DNA from: Arion vulgaris
Lineage: Eukaryota > Mollusca > Gastropoda > Stylommatophora > Arionidae
DNA: 64,000 bases
Direction: 5' to 3'
Assembly: GCA_020796225.1 (NCBI GenBank)
Contig: CM036753.1
Span: 78,513,441 to 78,577,440, forward strand
In this document: piece by piece, positions 63,655 to 64,000 of the stretch
Layout of the letters: each line of letters begins with the position of its first letter
Position numbering within the stretch: position 1 is the stretch's first letter
Notes under the pieces: model-generated
Database searches by the model: none
Told to the model about the DNA's origin: nothing
The model's input: the letters and a program-made list of their open reading frames with translations, nothing else
Made by a program: the position numbers and the translations under genes

Positions 63655-64000
63655 GTAAGAGTTAATTTTAAAGTCATTACTTGTCCCGAAACTAGACTTT
63701 AAATTATATGTTTTGTATTTATTAATTGATTGATAGGACCATCATCATTGCACTTCGTTGAGTAGCCATGTGTGCTCCGATCTATTTCTTATGCAGGAAG
63801 ATCTCAGTGGCAGTGCACAAACTCCATAGCATCGTCGAGGTGCCGATATAATTTAGAAGATGGTGAAAATATTTTGAAGGAATCAAATTTTAAAAACATT
63901 TCTAATGAATTTTGCTCTGGTAGCGGCTTTCCAGCCTGCTCTTCTCGATTTTGAACTGCCAAGTGTTCTTTTACATGCTCAATGTGAAATGACTTACATT
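63655..64000. other. GALC intron 11 and possible further coding sequence, undetermined
   Basis: An open frame at 63737-63826 following tgattgatag reads DHHHCTSLSSHVC, and another runs 63772-63954. Neither matches the GALC region expected next, so no exon is called. Confidence 0.3.

Noticed and set aside
63737..63954. Possible GALC exon 12 (DHHHC...) or another open frame to 63954
   Set aside because: Only a faint resemblance to the expected next GALC segment, an early stop, and no donor; left undetermined.

Overview
The window is metazoan nuclear DNA. It is AT-rich, with spliced genes, GT-AG introns and very dense transposable-element debris. Two host genes can be recognised from conserved protein sequence. 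A gastropod or other molluscan genome fits best: its GAA-tailed SINEs carry a core (GTCGTAAGAGGCGACTA) that I associate with gastropod SINEs, and RTE/BovB-like, I-like and Penelope-like retroelements are abundant. That assignment is inference.

Left end (1-19777, minus strand): a LRRFIP1/LRRFIP2-family coiled-coil gene. Its start codon is at 19777 and seven coding exons are visible (19777-19685, 16915-16829, 16600-16556, 14908-14837, 6527-6357, 1506-1416, 629-1). The last is still open at the window edge. At least one short exon between 6357 and 1506 is missing from my model because the splice phases do not join. The introns hold a 3.4-kb decayed RTE LINE, an inverted pair of Penelope-like 3' ends, a 2-kb I-like LINE with a perfect 12-bp target duplication, a TA-rich foldback and several SINEs.

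Middle (about 19.8-47.2 kb): intergenic, with no supported host gene. It is layered with LINE 3' ends (RTE-like and I-like), at least four SINE families, three hAT-type elements with 8-bp duplications, and MITE-like repeats. Nesting order can often be read directly from target-site duplications, for example host < LINE (14-bp TSD) < hAT (8-bp TSD) at 42.0-44.1 kb.

Right end (47473-64000, plus strand): a galactocerebrosidase (GALC, GH59) gene. It has a signal peptide and eleven recognisable exons covering the N-terminal strand, the TIM barrel with both catalytic glutamates (E182 and E257 in this model) and part of what follows; the gene continues past the window. Upstream lie a TATA box, an inverted CCAAT box and three MiT/TFE-type E-boxes including the CLEAR core TCACGTGA, as expected for a lysosomal gene. 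Exon 11 has an apparent one-base deletion that breaks the frame.

The two genes point away from each other, with a 27.7-kb transposon-filled intergenic region between their start codons. I did not find a new enzymatic system. The most interesting signals are the modular sharing of SINE cores and tails, the inverted Penelope insertion with its own target duplication, the GALC CLEAR cluster with the exon 11 frameshift, and several undescribed-looking repeat families.
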